From Sanguinoderma infundibulare (lineage: Eukaryota; Basidiomycota; Agaricomycetes; Polyporales; Polyporaceae), in NCBI GenBank assembly GCA_032821775.1, contig JAVLRN010000007.1, positions 3,162,001 to 3,226,000 of the forward strand: DNA of 64,000 nucleotides, given 5' to 3'. A model generated the notes under the pieces. It did not search any database. It was not told the origin of the DNA and saw nothing but the letters and a program-made list of their open reading frames with translations. Each line of letters begins with the position of its first letter. The stretch's first letter is position 1. Position numbers and translations under genes: made by a program. Below, piece after piece: positions 34,501-44,183 of this stretch.

Positions 34501-34767
34501 GCGGGCAGCGGTGTCGTCGGAGACGTGAACGTCGGGGTCCACGTCATCGTCGTCAGAGTCGTCGTCGTCATCGCCGTCGTCGTCGTCGTCGGCGTCCTCG
34601 TTCATAGGGGCGGGGGCCTCGGCCTGGTCGGGGGCAGGGGAGGGGATGTGGAGAGACGTCTCCTCCGGGACGGAGGTGGGGACGGTGAAGTTGGCTGCAA
34701 GCCGGTGTTGCGCCGAATTCTCTAGAAAAACGATGGCAGAAGAGGGGGGATTGTCGTTGGGATCCAT
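31537..34767 (-). CDS. Retrotransposon ORF1: Gag-like protein with multiple zinc knuckles
   Basis: 1076 residues from the ATG at 34767. The N-terminal ~500 residues are Pro/Ala/Ser rich, with an acidic run (DADDDDDGDDDDDSDDDD, residues ~57-75) encoded by a GAC/GAT microsatellite. Three Cys/His knuckles lie near 863-919: CANCQGLDHPTTSC (CX2CX4HX4C), CAVCAGAHRTYDH (CX2CX3HX4H) and CANCGGDHPSTSPAC. The C-terminus adds three CX2CX3HX4H motifs: CRSCGVSHKFGVH (~948), CRSCRCRHEFGVH (~970) and CRRCSAPHPLGQH (~1022). ORF1 proteins bind element RNA and form particles with it; this role is inferred from the family. The stop codon TAA shares its last A with the ORF2 ATG. Confidence 0.93.
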   Translation of the reverse strand: MDPNDNPPSSAIVFLENSAQHRLAANFTVPTSVPEETSLHIPSPAPDQAEAPAPMNEDADDDDDGDDDDDSDDDDVDPDVHVSDDTAARLVVQACLPAPSDVPFPGPVHDFASPVTLTPSSAPTAHPPGPSTQASSPVLPVPVAQLSLTAIIEDAQHVLQINALQNAHIHDMASPVTLTPTPVPRGAAPPPSSHLAPLLSVATPSSSGAQSSHAQTIPSTSGIPTPAPAYTPTRAPPPTADVDTSRLPPLLSYFTHVATLQPHLPWAMSPPPSIDRSSIPFVDFDNTAIQLTRIQYGLNALTESTPDQVPPEALADPTVNDINRAWDADTFLQADGDARREAYLCIARLLPNASLPDSPIDDELPSKVIEMLSDVSPPDLALLQECTSLFFLERPRISSRADFTTYELARCLALPPCVLHFLMFTYSFVFDSALRLSLLVKDSFVAAFASPSHPYAAYFPQAPAAGRPAQAAAPPCSPSPPSPMRGVASVGTAGSMHSIHNSAPVNPPPAPRVRFTPAAMERESTPFSGHVPAAGPRCATCKGPHPTTKHARSAASKRKKGKTVAGISYAVASSSGAAGSATAAPPPPKPTAPKVTTPAPASLPPRPPSPPIIPVPAAPAAPPANPPQAPTTRQSPQTPSTRPSAWSRGPPRVNVDEIINSKISALPKGHATARQYRFECPFPPHLRETEANIRRHLASDNITVSAVHWGPAGYALSIVTPGTLSKDYTELLDISVGELLKLPALESSGFKYFTAFVVHSIPSRMHLLGGDSVEIDPLLCAREAAARAPASSPWHSLPADCIIGARWLPNPSPDAASLYIDVREESHLFARARLLHNKPLEFEFGVGLRPASLCPTRQTVRLCANCQGLDHPTTSCRKAPKCAVCAGAHRTYDHVAVAPTAVEACANCGGDHPSTSPACPSRRARLAEINRPSQNPNVARQMGLPVPCRSCGVSHKFGVHVRPPASGPYCRSCRCRHEFGVHVSRRNPAFPPANPSPSRMAADADGFIRASSSSTPAYRPFCRRCSAPHPLGQHLQGPAPPGQPNAAPCTYYMAPHAHVTEIFPDIPAPVPEGAGL

Positions 34768-34862
34768 AGTAGAGGTGACCAAGTATGCGGAGGACGAGGA
34801 GGGGAAGGGTACGGGATGGGCGCCTAAACGCGATGGTGGTGGTACTGGGTCAAGAAGCGATG

Positions 34863-34877
34863 TCGGGGGGTGTTCTC
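34863..34877. repeat. Target-site duplication, 5' side of the retrotransposon
   Basis: TCGGGGGGTGTTCTC, identical to 26565-26579. The uninterrupted target would have carried it once. Confidence 0.93.
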
Positions 34878-35742
34878 AGGGAACATCCAAGCCATTCTGG
34901 CACTCGTCGGACACATAGCTGCATCGTAAGTGTTACTTTCAAAATGTCTGAGAGGCAATTTTTGCGTCTCTGACCTCTGACTTCTGACAGGTCTGAATCA
35001 GGTCTGAACGTGTCTGAAAACGTCTGAAAACGTCTGAAACGTCTGGGACAGACGTCTCAGAACTCCTGGGAATTTCTGATGTAGAATATGTACCAGCTCG
35101 TGGCGAAGACTGTACTGTAACTTTCTGAACCGGCTGCCGAACTCCACAGAGATGAGTCTTGTTTGCGAGAGGCGAATATAAGAGTCACGAAAACCTACTG
35201 TTCAAAGCAGGTATGTACGTCTTCTAGTGCATCTGCAAGCATCCACTGCATACGTACACTCGAGGACAGTACAAATGGATATATTCGCAAGCTGGATGGG
35301 AATCAATTGCCTAGTATGCCCGTGAGAGGCCACGGTTTGAAGGCGGCATAATTTCCTGCCTAGTGCCAGTGCCGTCAGAGGTATTGCGTCTCGTAGTCGT
35401 CTGCGGAAGAACCACGCTTCCAATGCGAGGCACTAACTGGGAAGGACTCACCAGTGAGTCATTAGGGACCCTGCGCCTGCACGTTCACGACACCCTGAAC
35501 ACGACGACACCTGCCCGCTTCCGAATGGGCGCTGGAACCCCCGTGATATACGTTTATTCGACACAAACGCACATGGATCGCACAATAGGTTGAGAGTCAT
35601 GGCCACCATTCGTGAGTCATTCGGAGATCGATGCCTTCATGGCATGAGGGATGCAAGGTTACGAGAGCGACGCACAAATTACACATAGAGATTGAAACGC
35701 GAGGATTGTAGCAGCCGGTATCGCGAAACGCCTGAAATACAT
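34878..35742. other. Non-coding flank with GTCTGAA-type tandem repeats
   Basis: About 34991-35055 holds six imperfect ~10-bp units beginning GTCTGAA or GTCTGGG, preceded by CTCTGAC/TCTGACTTCTGAC-like variants. No gene is recognised up to the D-LDH stop at 35743. Confidence 0.6.
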
Positions 35743-38143
35743 CTAATCCTTCGAACCCTTGGGCTTATCAGGGTATAGCTGGTGCCGGCGAAGATTCAGC
35801 GCGGCGCGGGTGGAACACGAGGGACACTCACCTTCCCAGGGTTGAAGAGGTTGTGCGGGTCGATCGCCCTCTTCACCGTCTTCATGAGCTCGACCGTGCC
35901 CTCTCCCAGCTCCTCGACCAAGTACTCGCGCTTGCCGATACCTACACCATGTTCGCCCGTGCATGTGCCCCCGAGCGCAATTGCGAGATGAACCATGCGC
36001 GAGGCGGCTGCACGCGTTTTCTCCAGCTCTTCGTCGTTGCGGAACAGGAGGTTTGCATGGAAGTTGCCTGTAACAGTCCGTGGGTGGGAAACGCCAGAGC
36101 AGAGACGGAGTAGGGACGTACCATCCCCCACGTGTCCGACAATAGTTGACACAATGCCATGTTTCGCGAGATCATCCTTCGTGGCGTACACAAGGTCTGG
36201 GAGCCGCGAGGGTGGTACACTGGGCCATATATTAGTCCCATATTTTCTCCGCCATACTTGTGATGCACTCACCAGACGTCAGTACCCCATCCCCTCGCGC
36301 CGGGAAGCATAGCCAGAGTGGAGTAAAACACATTCCTGCGATCGGTCCAGAGGTCCGCGGCCTCCTTCTCGTTCCCTGCCAACGAGAAGCCGGTACCACC
36401 ATGTTTTGAAGTGATTTTCTTGACGATATCTGCTGTCTCCTGGAGCGCACGGGGCGTCGGGCCTTGAAACTTGAAGAACAGACTGTCCTTCTCCGGCCAC
36501 TTGCGAGTGGACATGCCATGCATGTTTGTTGCGCGCATAAAATTGTCGTCGCACAGCTCCACGCATTCTGCCGGAATGGACGCTGTTCAAACGAGCAAAG
36601 TAGGAATAGGAGAACATGATACCCACGAATGCCTACACCTGCGTTGACGATCTCGGTGACGGCTTCGGTGGCCTTCCGCACATCTGGAAATTGCACGACT
36701 GCAACGTTCGTTGGCATCACGGGTGCGAGACGTATTGTTGCTGGTAAAAGCGCTACGTCAATACACCAAATCATTGTCTCAGGCTGGAATGGTGCAATGG
36801 TGCTGCTCACGGACCTTCTGTCACGATGCCCAGTGTACCCTCGGCGCCGATGAACAGCTTTGTGACGTCAAAGCCAGCGGAAGACTTGCGTGCACGACTC
36901 CGGGTCTTGATGACCTCTCCAGAAGGGAGTACGACGGTCTATTCGTGAGGTGTCGCAGTAAGTTAGACTCCGTTCTCAACTAGGGAGCAGAGACGCATAC
37001 AGCGTTGAGGAACCATTCTGCTTTTGCAGTTCCGTATCTAACGGCATTCACTGAAATTCACTGTAAAGGGTGAAGTTACTTCGCAATATCGATGGCACAT
37101 ACTTCCGGAGCAGCCAGTGCTGAGCATACCGCCGATCGTCGCACCAGGCGCTGGGTCGAGCTAAGAACCACTCAGCATCAGACAGACAACCTGGTCAAGG
37201 AACCTACAGGGAAGAATAATGGAATGCCTCAGCACGAGCGACGTCAGTACGCGTGTACTTCACAAAGTATAGATAGACCGATTACCTTTGTTCTTCAACG
37301 TCTCGTTGAGGTCCATCCAGCGAAGGCCCGGTTGGCAAACGACGTCCGAGTCGGCCTCTATTGACGGACCATGAGTCCTATAATCGGTTGGTGGATGGTC
37401 TCTCTATGATATACTCACCGTGTATTTCAATGATTTTATCCATTCTCGACAGGTCGGCACAAATTCCGCCAACGGACGGCTGGGGTGGAGCATCACTTAG
37501 AGGATATTCCGAGAACGACACTCGGGCAAGGACGCACGGCACGGAAGTGTCCTTCCAGACTGGTTGCACCAGCGTAGGGAATGATAGGCATCTTGTACTT
37601 GCCCGAGACCTTAACAATCTTGACTACGTCCTCTGTCGAAGTAGGATACACAACCACCGAGGGCGACGACGCTACGGACACGGTCAATACCGTTTTCCTC
37701 TGTTCATTCAACTCCATTGGGTACTCACCGGGATGACAGTCATGGTCTGATATGCCATGTTCCTCTAGATGAGCTGGGTCAGTCGTGACGACACCCTCGT
37801 CTTGGAAGAGGCTTTTGAGTTCCTCGATGGCCTTCTTAAAGTCCTCTGGGGAGCCATACTTGCTGTTCAGGTCCGCCGGCACGGAAGCGCCGTCCGCTGG
37901 AGACGTTCCATAGAGGTATGCTGCGACGCCGCTGAAGGCAGACCCGACAACGAAAGCTAGCGGAGCGTTGGAGCCAGAGCCCTGAGGCCGGGAATTGGAG
38001 TTGGGTTGCCCGTGGGATGCCGACGAGCTGGCCCAGCGCGAGGCGAGTGTCTCATGCCAAAGGAGAGCTGGTGCTGCACCACGCGACGAGGCAAACACGC
38101 GAGAGAGGTGCTTAGCAGCAGCACAGCGGGTTGCGAGTTGCAT
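35743..38143 (-). CDS. D-lactate dehydrogenase (cytochrome), mitochondrial, copy 1
   Basis: Thirteen exons, all with GT-AG ends: 38143-37729, 37671-37538, 37479-37419, 37357-37286, 37227-37208, 37160-37103, 37050-37001, 36938-36815, 36740-36627, 36567-36273, 36219-36122, 36067-35832 and 35778-35743. The product has 570 residues. The N-terminus is a basic Ser/Arg presequence followed by a helix ([20 protein letters not shown]), as expected for an inner-membrane protein facing the intermembrane space. The FAD-binding part includes [27 protein letters not shown] and [10 protein letters not shown]. The C-terminal part has [14 protein letters not shown] and [12 protein letters not shown]. The enzyme family oxidises D-lactate to pyruvate and passes electrons to cytochrome c. 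After TGCSG this copy has Met where copy 2 and the family have Thr (split codon of exons 6/7). The exon 5 acceptor is GAG rather than the TAG of copy 2. Confidence 0.93.
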
Positions 38144-38896
38144 GGATGTATCCCAAGGATCAACAAGGTGTGCTGATGGGAGTTGAGCGAGGACGGGGCT
38201 TCCTTTCCCGCGCAGAAGCGAGCACTGATTGAGCACGACATCGGGCACGAGTCGGGCTGGGGAGTCGGGCACGGTAGGTACTTGTACGGATTCGTAGCAA
38301 GGAACAATGTCCGCCGGGTCGCTGCAGGGAGATGAGCAGTTATGGGACCTGCCAGTGACGGCGGTGGTCTAACGACTCACCTTAGACGCTGGTCTAAGCG
38401 CATGAGAGGGTGAGAAGCCTTGAGGGCGCTCTGATCCGATGACGAGCAGCCATTCCAGCGAGAGAGAAGAGACCAGCTCTTAGGCTGTTCTCCTCGTCAT
38501 ACACACCCCCTTCACTGGCATCAACTCCCTCAACCGCGCATACCGGCTCAGAGTTGCCGCGTATTGTCTCTGACTCCTTGAGACGACTTCATTGGAACGG
38601 ACTGTTAGAGTCCATCATGTACACTGGTTGACCTTTGTCCAACGCTCATCATCATCAGCGAGACTAGCTACATATGCCTGCAAATAGTATCAACACCGCA
38701 TCTACCACTGACGATACGTTCCGATAAGTATCATTCGCTGCCCGCTCTGCTTGTCTAGGTGGGACGGTGACAGATGATCGAAGTTTCTTCAATAACTACA
38801 ACGCAGACATGTGGCGTGTTCAGTCTCACCAGCCAGACACGTCAACACGCCACTGACATCTTCGCTGATGTTCCCAAGGGTTTCGATGAGGGCATC
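38144..38896. other. Intergenic; upstream of D-LDH copy 1
   Basis: The ~40 bp before the ATG (GTTGATCCTTGGGATACATCC) match the same position at copy 2, so the duplication includes proximal 5' sequence. No gene is recognised. Confidence 0.5.
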
Positions 38897-40088
38897 CTAG
38901 TCACGTTCAGGCAGCTCGCCCATTGTGGCGCCGAGATTCGCGAGGTAGTCTGCGCCCTCGTTCCCTTCCTCGCCGGCATGTCCTTTCACGTACTGGAGAT
39001 GGACCTGGCACTACGGTCTCAGACATTGGATTAGAGTTGAACGGCAAAATGTGAGTCCTACCTTCTGTCCTTCACGGGCACGCCGATCGAGGAGGGCAGA
39101 AAGGTATCGAATGAGAGGCTTGTTCTTGACGGGGTCCCCGTTTGATGCGACAAAGTTGCTTTTGAGCCACTTTGGCATCCACTCGCGGAGGCCTGAGGGA
39201 AAATACTCAGCGCGTCTCGCCCCCCGTAGCCCGGTCTCTCGTGTTGTGCCGTGGGCAGTGAACGATATCAGGGAGGCCCACAAATTTTCCAGGATAAACG
39301 TCAACCTGTACGAAACTCACAACTGATGCTATACTTCGAGTTGGTCTTGATAAGCAGCGGTCGTTTACTATGTGGCGTTGTCTCAGGCACCCGAACGATC
39401 GCCTAGCACACAATTCAGCATGAGAACGACGGGCACGATATGGCAAGAGGACGAACGGCCAACTCTGCTCGGTTATTGGTCTGCCCTCCAGGGCATCGCT
39501 CGGCGATGTTCCTACATCTCGCTGAGGTTACGGGAACAAGCGAACCGTCGTTTGACCATACCTTACGTCGTCTCCGCCCCACCACACCCCGACTCCAGCC
39601 AAAGAGCCTGGCTTCCCATTTTCCTTGCAGGCACCGTCCGAATAAACAACATCCCACCCCGATTCATCTTCGATAACCTCCGTAGTCAAAGCCGCCCACC
39701 TCGACGATTTGGAAGTGTTCGATTTGCTGTCAGGTTTTGTGATTAGCGCAGGTTTCGAGTGCGGTTTGCTGCCATGTTGTCGTTGTCTCGAAAAGCACGC
39801 TGCGGAAGAGGTGGAGGCAAGGGCGGAGGGTGCGGGTGTCTCGCTGCTGAGGATGCCATTCTGGCAGAGGTAGGCCTTGGCTTCCTCGATAGTGGAAAAC
39901 TTGTGATGCTTGTTCCCAGCGAATCCGGTGACCTGCTTCTGGCAGTCGTTCCTAAATGGAACGTTGTAAAAGCTAAGAAACATTTGTGCGGAACGCGTGG
40001 AAAGGGTGCGCTTACCAAGTCGTGTGTAAATTCCTGGGACTCGTCCCTTGGCTACGGCATAGAACCCAGGCTTGCCACCTTTCGGCAT
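38897..40088 (-). CDS. Ribonuclease H1-like protein with N-terminal hybrid-binding domain
   Basis: Five exons (40088-39562, 39511-39457, 39402-39321, 39192-39062 and 39010-38897) give 302 residues in one frame. The N-terminal domain is FYAVAKGRVPGIYT ... CQKQVTGFAGNKHHKF, the viroplasmin/RNase H1 hybrid-binding fold. The catalytic domain has VVYSDGACKENG, ERCPGGQTNNRAEL, IKTNSKYSISC and VKGHAGEEGNEGADYLA, which supply the D-E-D-D set. The enzyme cleaves RNA in RNA/DNA hybrids. A 26-residue stretch not expected in the family splits the N-terminal domain. It coincides with an intron-like segment (GTAAGC at 40015, TTTAG at 39952; 64 nt) whose removal would break the frame, so either the segment is retained or one indel is present. 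Confidence 0.85.
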
Positions 40089-40501
40089 CGCGAGAAGAGC
40101 AAGAGATGTAGCACAAGCCGGCTTAGGAGAACAAGTTGGTGTGGAGACTTGAAGCCAACGTGAAGCAGGGGGAGCTCTGAGATGGGATGTCGAGTGCCTA
40201 GAGAAGACCGCGAGGCAACCGAGACGCCTGAAGACGCAGAAAGCCAGGGCGAGCCTCCTGAGTGAAAGCAGCCAAGGTCATAATAAACCGTAAAGACGGT
40301 GCCAGTCAATTTTTTAGACGCGAATGAGTAAAGACGAAGGGGTGGGTCGAAGCCTCCAAGGGATCGTGGCCGGGCGAGAACAAGGTGCGAGTTGGGCGTC
40401 AAGACGTCTGACGGCGTTGTGCTCGCCATTATCCCCGGCTTTGCCTCTATCCCCACCGCCGTCTCTCTCAAACCACTTTCATCAGGCTTTTTAGACGACA
40501 G
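40089..40501. other. Divergent intergenic region
   Basis: The promoter region between RNase H1 (minus) and the Trs65-like pseudogene (plus). No other gene is seen. Confidence 0.5.
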
Positions 40502-43500
40502 ATGTCAAGCTATGAATATCTATTTGAATCCAGCGTGCTCGAGGTCATAGCACCTCCGCCATCTCTCGAGTTCCCTTCGGAATACTCTGGTCAGAAGGCA
40601 TCGGAATGGATTGCTCGTACTCGACAGTCATTGGCAGATAGGAAAACGGCTTTCTTTGGACCCCCCAGCTTCCCGCGCACTTCCTCTCGTTTCTCGTTCA
40701 CCTGCAGATATCCTATGAAACTTCTTATATCTCTCCCTCTGCCAGCGAAGCGGAACCTACACTCGGCTCACGCTTGTCGATGCCCACAGCTCAATGCAGC
40801 GCAACAGACCGACCGCTCTCCTAAGCGGCACTTCCTCAATCTTCCCTCCTCATACCCCGCATCCTATTCCATCTACTGCAGAGTCCGATTTGAAGTATGT
40901 ACAGTCTCAAGGTACGCCACTAGTGTCCGCTATCTGGGGTGAGTCCGAGAGTCGCGACAAGGGGGCCTTCGCTCTCCTTTGGGACGCGAGCGAGCGGTCG
41001 TGGATTGCATCTACAAGATGACGATACTTGTTCGTAAGTCTTTGCTCTCTCGGCCTTGGCCCAGAAATCTGAGGTTCTTCCAGTCTTCATGATCACCAAG
41101 GTCCCCGATCCGCTTCTGTGCATTACGGTCTCCACCACGCCTCGTAACAAGCCGCTGGCCGTAACACCTCTTAGGAACGCACTTGCCGCTTTCATAGATG
41201 CTACTCCACTCAAAACAGACTTCCTGATCTCCCCAGTCGAGGACAATGGCGTAGAGCACCAGACAGCCAATAGCGACGACGAGGAAGTCCTTTCAGGATT
41301 GCAGGAGGTCAATCTCCTGGAGGGTTTGGCCACCGGTAAACCTCAACTTTTGCTCAAACATCTTGTGCAAGACCTACTCACAATTTATTTCGGGGCCAAC
41401 GTTCACCGATTCGCAGTAGCGACTTTCGCTTCCTACCACACGTCTGGGTATAACTACACGCCAACATGCATTCTCCCTTCCTCCCGCCCCAAGCTCATCA
41501 TCGGCAGAGATACCGGTCGTATACTCCAGCGGCGTCGCGTCTCCGCCTGCAGGGGGTAGCATCAGTAGTCTTAGCGGTCTCGCCAAGACGGTGACAATGC
41601 GCAAGTCGTTCCGCAAGACTCTGAAGACCCACATGGGCTTTCGAGTCCGGATGCGCACAGTATTCGTACCTTACTTCCTTCTTCCGCAGAATACCTCGAA
41701 CGGCAAAGCGCAGCTACCCAGGCGCGTCAAGGACGTCGATTCCGACGCTTCAGATTCGGGTTCCGATCTTGAGACGATGTTCTCGAAGAGCGAGAGCAGA
41801 GAGAAGCCGGAAACGAAGAGCACACCGTCATGTTTAGCGTTGAAGTCGAGAACCTGTTCGCTGGGTTGTCCCCTGGATCGTACCATATCGAAGTCGACCG
41901 TATTGACGTTGCAATCAGCGGCTCCGGCGCGCGCGCATCCTTCATTGGATGGGGTGAACGCGGTTCAGACGTCTTCCCCTTGCAAATAGGTCCGCGCGAG
42001 CAGATTAATCTACTCTACGCAGTCTCTTTTCGGAGAGGCCCCGAAATCGACGAGTTCTCCTTGGCGAGGCCCGTCGCGGGACGAGAGGGGTGGTCCCGCA
42101 GAGGAACTCCAGCGAGCGGTGACAATCCATCTCATCGTACGGCTGTTTGAGGCAAACAGCGGCGAGTCATTTTACCCTACACGCCTGTTCCCCTCCAGGT
42201 GGAACTGCGTTCTCGATCTAGCTTCTTCCAGCTCAACGAAACAACAACACGAGGCCGGCGGGATAGAAGAAGACGACAGCCAGGAATACTTCGTTCTTCC
42301 GACCCCCGCCTCCCCTTTCCCGGCCGCTCCGCTTGCGCCGCCCCAGCGAGCACTCACACCCTTAACCTCCAAGCATCTCATTCCTCTCACCGCGATCACA
42401 GGAAGCAAGCGACACACCTTCGCAGGATTCGAAGTACCCATCAGTGACTATGCGCGTATGCCCAAGTCGCCCATGAATTACCTCGGTTCAACGTCTATGC
42501 TCAACCCCCAAAACCAGCCCCCCGCACCTCCGCATTCCAGCCCGACGCCAACTGGAAGCGTCGCCGTATAAACGCTCAGCATTCCCAATCGCGCCTCGTA
42601 CATCTCTCCCTCCATGTCCTTCCAAACGAGCTTCCCGTGTTCGCCGATGAGCTACACCGCCCCACCGACCAGCCCACCGCTCCCTCTTCCTCCATCTAAT
42701 CCGCTGGTTGTCTATACCCACTCGCAGACAGACAGCCGGAGCACAATCAACGACGTGCTCGACCTCACACCTCCTCGTACGCCCGCCTATCCTAGCGCGC
42801 CTGCCGCCGTGCCCCCCACGCCGTTCTGGCAGACACCCGTCGCTCAGCAATCGGGTCCTGGCGCCGTCGGACCTAGTGTCGAGATCCGCAGGGAGCGCGA
42901 GGGAAACATCCCCCAAACGCCCGGACCCACCGTCGGCGGCTTCAGCGGCCTCACGAAGAACTCGATGAACACTCTGTAGCAGCTCGGCGAGGCCGCCGCG
43001 AACGACAGCGGTGGTGGTGGTGGTGGCGGCGGCGGCGGAGAGCCCACCGTCATCTCCGTCGGGCTGCTCTCGCCGCATCCCCGCGCAGGGAAGAAGGGGA
43101 GCGGCAAGGCGCAGATAGACGAGCTGTACCCGCTGGACCACTTTACCCTCGATATCTTCGTCTTCAACCAGTCGTCGTGGACGCGGCGGTTCGAGCTGAG
43201 CTATCCGGAAGAGCGCAGGTGACGGCGAAAGGCGAAGGAGAGCGCCGAGGGGCAGAAGGAGGACCGCCCGCCGGGCATCATACTGCTGCAGAACCGCATT
43301 CGCGTCGGGTACGTAGCCTTCATTTAACGCGATGTCATCATAGCAATAACCGAATGGCCTCGGAAAGGCCGCTTCTGCCGTCGACATGCCAGTCCGTGCA
43401 GATGGACTTCCAGGCACTCGCGCCTGGTGTCCATTCAATCGACACCCTGACACTGACCGATCATTATCCAGAGCAACTTTACGATGAACCTCAGGTATGT

Positions 43501-43600
43501 TTTCACTCTCCGTTTCGCCTTGAACGGTTTGCTGAACGGCACGGTTTCCCCAGGTCCGTCATAGACATCATCGTGCTTGAGTCTCAGGCCAAAGAAGCAT
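40502..43600 (+). pseudogene. TRAPPII subunit Trs65-like gene, heavily broken
   Basis: Protein blocks of one family appear in order but in different frames: SSYEYLFESSVLEVI and SEWIARTRQSLADRKTAFF (start), IPSTAESDLKYVQSQGTPL, DKGAFALLWDASERSWIA, DPLLCITVSTTPRNKPLAV, LQEVNLLEGL, TMRKSFRKTLKTHMGFRVRM with RTVFVPYFLLP, EVDRIDVAISGSGARASFIG with QINLLYAVSF, SRWNCVLDLASS, KRHTFAGFEVPI, and finally QSVQMDFQALAPGVHSIDTL. At least four frame changes are needed, and in-frame stops occur at 42569 (TAA), 42977 (TAG) and 43219 (TGA). Matching to Trs65 is from memory of agaricomycete annotations. Trs65 belongs to the TRAPPII tethering complex at the late Golgi and is not essential in yeast, so loss is conceivable. 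Many assembly indels in one gene are the alternative. Confidence 0.7.
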
Positions 43601-44183
43601 GCTCGAAGTATCGCCTGTATCATTCGCGTCCTAACTTATTCATTTGCAGACCTTCTCGCCCGCTGTGTTCCCATCCCCGTGAGACGATTGTCGCGTAATG
43701 CCACGGTAGGTCTTATGCCCTGCCATCTTACCAGCGTTTTCCCCGCCGCTCACCTTGTGTCTAGTTCGACGTCTACACCCTAGGGCGAGAGAACGAGGGA
43801 GGTGACCAGGACATGGTGATCAGTATGGCATCATCAGCATTCAACCGTGACTGACGGTGTGAGTAGTGTCGAAGCTCTGTTTGTTGCCAAGCGATCGTGG
43901 AGTCACTGTCTCAGTCGTCTTCGTGTCGGTCACTAGTTATCGTGCGTGTTATCGTCAGGTCGTCGTCGTCGTCGTCGTCGTCAGATCGTGCTCCAGCATT
44001 GAGATTATCCAGGACCCTTACCGTCGACCTAAGATCATTCAGGCATCCCCAAACTTCGAATTGTCGTCTTGTCCTCAGGCTGCAATTATTTTTCTCAAGA
44101 CACACTATATGTTGGTAGCGTAGTCGGACCCCATGATGAAATACTTAAATACGAGTACATAATGGTCCGCGAGTACGACGAGG
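43601..44183. other. Intergenic with CGT microsatellite
   Basis: A run of eight GTC/CGT units occupies 43959-43982. No gene is recognised; this lies at the 3' ends of the convergent pair on either side. Confidence 0.6.

Larger units (their letters stand above)
26580..34862 (-). mobile_element. Full-length Tad-like non-LTR retrotransposon
   Basis: The element is defined by a 22-nt poly(T) at 26580-26601 (its poly(A) tail) and a 15-bp duplication on both sides. It has a short 5' leader (~95 nt), ORF1, ORF2 and a ~175-nt 3' untranslated region. The domain order, zinc-knuckle ORF1 then endonuclease-RT-RNase H, fits the fungal Tad clade, which integrates by target-primed reverse transcription. 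Both ORFs are open from end to end, the tail is pure and the duplication is perfect. I infer a recent insertion, possibly still mobilisable. A 95-nt leader is short for an element that needs an internal promoter, so slight 5' truncation is possible. Confidence 0.93.

Noticed and set aside
34508..34600. TCG/GTC-rich tract considered as a CRISPR-like or satellite array
   Set aside because: It is a coding microsatellite giving the acidic run in retrotransposon ORF1; there are no spacers or regular repeats.
42488..43453. A 321-codon minus-strand frame opposite the Trs65-like region
   Set aside because: It is Arg-rich with low-information sequence, while the plus strand holds ordered family blocks. 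The minus frame stays open because of GC bias.
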